Shown in pieces: positions 22,285-25,534 of a DNA stretch of 25,534 nucleotides (position 1 is the first letter of the stretch; every line of letters starts with the position of its first letter). Under the pieces are notes generated by a model. The model searched no databases. It was not told the origin of the DNA and was given only the letters and a program-made list of their open reading frames with translations. This DNA is from UBA1573 sp016794285 (GTDB lineage Bacteria; Pseudomonadota; Alphaproteobacteria; Micavibrionales; Micavibrionaceae), in NCBI GenBank assembly GCA_016794285.1, contig JAEUKO010000023.1, positions 1-25,534 of the forward strand. The letters run 5' to 3'. Both the position numbers and the translations under genes were made by a program.

Positions 22285-23574
22285 ATGGCTTCTGACTTTC
22301 AAATTGCGGTGATTGGACTTGGGTATGTCGGGCTTCCTGTTGCCCTTGCTCTTGCCAAGAAGCATGATCGTGTTGTCGGGTTTGATGTGAACGCGGCCAG
22401 AGTTTCTGAACTAGCCGCCGGAATCGATCATACCAATGAAGCAGATGGGGATGATCTGAAGGCCAGCCGATTGAAGTTTACAACAAACCTTCAAGATATT
22501 TCCGATTGTAATTTCTACATTGTCTGTGTGCCAACGCCAATTGATGCCAATCGTCAACCGGATTTGACTCCGGTCCTCAGAGCCAGCGAAACTGTCGGAA
22601 AAGTTCTGACCCACGGCAATGTTGTGGTTTATGAATCAACCGTCTATCCCGGGGTCACCGAAGATATTTGCGGACCGCTTCTTGAAAAAATATCAGGGCT
22701 AAAGCAAGGGCAGGATTTCAAGCTGGGCTACTCGCCAGAGAGAATAAACCCCGGGGATCATGAGCATTCCATCCACCGCGTTGTCAAAGTCGTTTCAGGA
22801 GAAGATGCTGAAACACTCGAAAAAGTTGCCACTGTTTACGCCTCAATCGTTGAGGTCGGCGTGCATAGGGCTCCTTCCATCAAAGTCGCCGAATCTGCCA
22901 AGGTCATTGAAAATATTCAGCGCGATTTGAATATAGCCTTGATGAATGAACTCTCAATTATCTTTGACAGGCTGGACATTCGAACCGCCGATGTCCTAGC
23001 CGCAGCGCGGACCAAGTGGAATTTTATCCCCTTTACCCCCGGGCTGGTCGGGGGGCATTGCATCGGGGTTGATCCGTATTACCTCACGGCACGGGCTCAG
23101 CAGGTGGGATATGACCCGCAAGTCATTCTGTCGGGACGGAGAATTAACGATGGTATGGGAGCCCATATCGCCCAGAAACTCATTCGGCTTTTGATCCAGC
23201 GCGACAAGAAGGTAAAGGGGGCGGCCGTCGGTATTCTCGGCATAACCTTCAAAGAGAATGTGCCAGACCTTCGCAACAGCCGTGTGCCGGATATTATCGA
23301 AGAGCTGCGCCGTTACGGCATCGATCCTATGCTTCATGATATTTTGGCCGATGCAGGGGAAGCTCACGCCGAATATGGTGTTCATCTTCAACCGGATTTA
23401 TCCAAGTTCAAAAATTTGGATGCCTTGATTCTCGCTGTCCCTCACCGCGCCTATTTGGCCGAAGGGCCAGATAAAATCCTGTCCCTATTGGAAGCTGATG
23501 GAATTTTTATAGATGTGAAATCCGCGTTTTCTTCCCAAGATATTTCTGCCCCAAGAGTATATTGGAGTCTTTAG
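22285..23574 (+). CDS. UDP-N-acetylhexosamine 6-dehydrogenase (TviB/WbpO/VipA type)
   Basis: A 429-aa NAD-dependent nucleotide-sugar dehydrogenase that oxidises C6 of UDP-HexNAc to the uronate in two steps. It has the Rossmann motif GLGYVGLP (11-18), VPTPID, YESTVYPGVTED, the AESAKVIENIQRDLNIALMNE block, the catalytic Cys in GGHCIGVDPYYL (C259) and the C-terminal GITFKENVPDLRNSRVPDI. The FTPGLVGGHCIGVDPYYLT version, together with the IENIQRD helix, is typical of the TviB/WbpO UDP-GlcNAc/GalNAc branch rather than UDP-glucose dehydrogenase. AGGCAGG before the ATG is a plausible ribosome-binding site. It would supply HexNAcA for transfer and possibly for amidation by the AsnB-like protein. Its stop overlaps the mnmC stop. 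Confidence 0.92.
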   Translation: MASDFQIAVIGLGYVGLPVALALAKKHDRVVGFDVNAARVSELAAGIDHTNEADGDDLKASRLKFTTNLQDISDCNFYIVCVPTPIDANRQPDLTPVLRASETVGKVLTHGNVVVYESTVYPGVTEDICGPLLEKISGLKQGQDFKLGYSPERINPGDHEHSIHRVVKVVSGEDAETLEKVATVYASIVEVGVHRAPSIKVAESAKVIENIQRDLNIALMNELSIIFDRLDIRTADVLAAARTKWNFIPFTPGLVGGHCIGVDPYYLTARAQQVGYDPQVILSGRRINDGMGAHIAQKLIRLLIQRDKKVKGAAVGILGITFKENVPDLRNSRVPDIIEELRRYGIDPMLHDILADAGEAHAEYGVHLQPDLSKFKNLDALILAVPHRAYLAEGPDKILSLLEADGIFIDVKSAFSSQDISAPRVYWSL

Positions 23575-25391
23575 TCTTTCTTTCGTTTTTCGCGGTGGAG
23601 AAATCGTGCTGGCGAGAGATGAGCAAGTGTTGAGCTGGGCGCGGCTTGCGGTTCTTGCAAGATCATGCGGGTCAGAATTTCCGCCCCCAAAAGCGCACTG
23701 ATTAAACCGTGGGAGCCGTGAGCTGTGGTGATATAAAGTGCGGGCCAATCTGTTTCGTGACCTTTTTCCCACGCCGATTTATCCGGCACAGAGCCAATGA
23801 GCGGAACGCGGTCTTTGGCGGCCACGCGCAGGGCTGCGCGCCCCCCCAGATAAGTCATGTCTTTGCTGAAATCAGGGGAAGCCATAGATAGTTTTTCCAT
23901 GATTTCGCTGTGGTCTTCTTCTCTCAAGGCGGTATCCGTTAGCCACGGCTGAAAAGTTGATCCAACCACATGACGACCATCATAGGCAATCGAACAATAT
24001 CCCCCGTAACACAAATTCGAGCGCAAATCTTTTGTAACCTCTGATGTTTTGACGATAGAAATTTGTCCCCGCACTGTATGAATGGGCAGCCATGAGGTTT
24101 GTTCAAATTTGGCACTTCCTGCCCCGCACGCGAGAATTACTGCATCATAGGGCCGTGCATTTATTTCCCAGCCAGAAATTTTCTGGTGGAGGGAGTCCAC
24201 ATTTTCAGAGTAAACAGTGGCCGAGCGCGTCAGGAGAGGAACAGTCAATGCCGGCGAGACAACACCCGCTTGCGGCAGAAACAAGGCACTGTGTGTCAAA
24301 GAAATCTTCGCTTGTTCAGAGGCTTCGGCCGCGCTCAACTGGGCGAGATGATTTTCATGCCATCCCCATGAGGAAGACATCCCTTCAAAGCGGCGGGCCT
24401 TGTCGTTATCTGTGACAAGGTGAAGGCTGCCGCAATCACGAAATCCAATCTCGTGCGGACCTTGCAAGGAAGAGAATGTCCGGTGGCCAAGAGCAAAAGC
24501 CGGAGAATAGAAATCGGATTCTGCGCCTCGCGCTGCGGTAAAGCGTGGATTAAAAAGCCCGCGTGGGTTGCCTGATCCTGCCGAGGCAATGCCCACCTCT
24601 TCATAAAGATCAACCGACACTCCACGCAAGGAGAGAGAATGCGCAGCACTTGCTCCGGCAATTCCTCCGCCAATGACAGCAATTTTTTGGGGAAGAGCCG
24701 TCAAAGGCCGCGATGAGTTTCCCCCCGCAAAAACGCCAATCGTCATATCGCGCTTGCGGCCAAAGCCTCTGGTTTTTGTGACCTCAAACCCCACGCTTGA
24801 TAAGCCGCGCCGGACAAATCCCGCCGCTGTGAAGGTGGCAAAGCTTGTTCCGTGATGCGCATTCCGCGCCATTCCTTGAAACACAGATTCTGACCACATA
24901 TCCGGATTCTTGGCCGGATCGTGCCCATCCAGAAACCAACAATCAACAGGGGTATTCAGTTCAGGCATGGCCCGCAAAACATCATCAAAAATAAGGGTCA
25001 GAGTTACCCGAGGCGTAAGGGTCAGCGGATGCCAGCCAGACACTCTGAGCGGATACATCGCGAGCAAACGAGCAAGACGATTTCCGATTTGATCTTTCCA
25101 AACGTCAAGGTAACGATGAATATCCTCTTTCGTGAGAGGGTATTTTTCAAAGGAAATAAAATGGAGCTTTTGGTGAGGCAGAGAGGTTTCTTCAAATAGT
25201 TTCCACGCCGCTAGAAAATTAAGTCCAGTGCCAAATCCCGTTTCGGCAATCACGAATTGGTCTTTGTTTTCCCACGCGGCAGGAAGGTTGTTTCCCCTCA
25301 GAAAAACGTGGTGGGATTCGGCCCATCCATCTTCAACGGCAAAATAAATGTCGTCGAAATGTTCTGATTTTGGAAAGGGGCTTTCGCTCAT
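23571..25391 (-). CDS. mnmC: Bifunctional tRNA U34 modification enzyme MnmC (MnmD methyltransferase + FAD oxidoreductase)
   Basis: A 606-aa fusion that finishes mnm5(s2)U at tRNA wobble position 34. The C-terminal FAD domain removes the carboxymethyl group from cmnm5(s2)U, and the N-terminal domain methylates the resulting nm5(s2)U. The N-terminal methyltransferase (1-225) has FDDIYFAVEDGWAE, the SAM motif AETGFGTGLNFL (49-60) and the family signature WFLDGHDPAKNPDMW (152-166). The C-terminal domain has the dinucleotide motif AVIGGGIAGASAA (238-250), GNPRGLFNPRF and a late HGSHGL. Length is close to that of full fused enzymes. The start is supported by alignment-like spacing of the N-terminal motif, although no good ribosome-binding site is seen. 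It is a housekeeping gene and probably lies outside the glycan locus proper. Confidence 0.95.
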   Translation of the reverse strand: MSESPFPKSEHFDDIYFAVEDGWAESHHVFLRGNNLPAAWENKDQFVIAETGFGTGLNFLAAWKLFEETSLPHQKLHFISFEKYPLTKEDIHRYLDVWKDQIGNRLARLLAMYPLRVSGWHPLTLTPRVTLTLIFDDVLRAMPELNTPVDCWFLDGHDPAKNPDMWSESVFQGMARNAHHGTSFATFTAAGFVRRGLSSVGFEVTKTRGFGRKRDMTIGVFAGGNSSRPLTALPQKIAVIGGGIAGASAAHSLSLRGVSVDLYEEVGIASAGSGNPRGLFNPRFTAARGAESDFYSPAFALGHRTFSSLQGPHEIGFRDCGSLHLVTDNDKARRFEGMSSSWGWHENHLAQLSAAEASEQAKISLTHSALFLPQAGVVSPALTVPLLTRSATVYSENVDSLHQKISGWEINARPYDAVILACGAGSAKFEQTSWLPIHTVRGQISIVKTSEVTKDLRSNLCYGGYCSIAYDGRHVVGSTFQPWLTDTALREEDHSEIMEKLSMASPDFSKDMTYLGGRAALRVAAKDRVPLIGSVPDKSAWEKGHETDWPALYITTAHGSHGLISALLGAEILTRMILQEPQAAPSSTLAHLSPARFLHREKRKKD

Positions 25392-25452
25392 GGGAGTAGA
25401 GATAACCTCGTCCCTTCATAAACTCAATAGGGGATGTATAGCTAATAATAGA

Positions 25453-25482
25453 ATTATAGAGAGGGTCTGTCATCCAAGGCAA
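25453..25482 (-). promoter_or_regulatory. Candidate mnmC promoter, -35 box inside a repeat
   Basis: On the minus strand a perfect TATAAT (25458-25453) lies 18 bases downstream of TTGCCT (25482-25477), which matches the -35 consensus at 4 of 6 positions. The -35 box falls within the left end of the repeat at 25469. The predicted start of transcription would be about 55 bases before the ATG at 25391. Confidence 0.45.
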
Positions 25483-25520
25483 GGGAAGCGAAGCTGACCG
25501 CAGATCGGGGATCCAGCGCA
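25469..25520 (+). repeat. Composite palindromic element, copy 4 (partial)
   Basis: TGTCATCC followed by AAGGGAAGCGAAGCTGACCG and CAGATCGGGGATCCAG repeats the first module of copies 1 and 2 in the same orientation, including the AGCGAAGCT tip. Sequence after about 25515 (CGCAAGAGTGAGG) does not match the other copies, so the element is either truncated or a single-module form. The window ends at 25534, so the right side cannot be fully judged. Confidence 0.75.
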
Positions 25521-25534
25521 AGAGTGAGGCAAAA

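Overview
This window looks like a surface-polysaccharide (capsule or O-antigen type) and glycan-modification locus on the chromosome of a Gram-negative proteobacterium. An alphaproteobacterium is my best guess. The reasons are the bacterial gene style (short intergenic gaps, ATGA/GTGA overlaps), the sugar-nucleotide enzymes, a single-chain MnmC at the right edge, and intergenic palindromes of the GTCATCCCCGAC...GTCGGGGATC / GTCATTCC-GCGAAAGC-GGAATCCAG kind that I associate with that class. The taxonomic call is inference; no rRNA or tRNA gene is visible.

Layout. (A) 1-2120: a palindromic repeat, a minus-strand UDP-glucuronate 4-epimerase, two small plus-strand hypothetical genes, and a second copy of the repeat. 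(B) 2178-5062, plus strand: a CtlX-like amidinotransferase-superfamily hydrolase followed by an AsnB-type glutamine amidotransferase. (C) 5220-10421, a minus-strand operon: a PseB/CapD-like UDP-HexNAc 4,6-dehydratase, a glycosyltransferase, gmd, fcl and a mannose-1-phosphate guanylyltransferase. The last three make GDP-L-fucose from mannose-1-phosphate. (D) 10775-22046, a long, tightly coupled plus-strand operon: an ABC half-exporter, a kinase-methyltransferase fusion, a GT4, a methyltransferase, a GT2, an unassigned GT-B-like protein, a PIG-L deacetylase, a WbqC-family protein, an unassigned Rossmann-fold protein, a second methyltransferase and another GT4. (E) 22285-25391: a UDP-HexNAc 6-dehydrogenase (TviB/WbpO type) converging on mnmC, a tRNA-modification gene that probably marks the right border of the locus.

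How the genes may work together. GDP-fucose and UDP-HexNAc-derived sugars (6-deoxy-4-keto from block C, uronic acid from block E) would be assembled by four or five glycosyltransferases. The glycan could be tailored by deacetylation (PIG-L), WbqC chemistry, methylation (three methyltransferase domains), phosphorylation (kinase domain) and amidation (AsnB-like), then flipped or exported by the PglK/MsbA-type ABC protein. No Wzx, Wzy, Wzm/Wzt, initiating transferase or chain-length regulator is seen here, so those steps must be encoded elsewhere or replaced by the ABC protein.

The most unusual items are the kinase-then-methyltransferase fusion (resembling the O-antigen terminator WbdD with domain order reversed), the PIG-L/WbqC/Rossmann/methyltransferase module, the CtlX-AsnB pair, and a family of composite palindromic elements at most block borders whose stem tips repeatedly carry GCGAAGC or GCGAAAGC.
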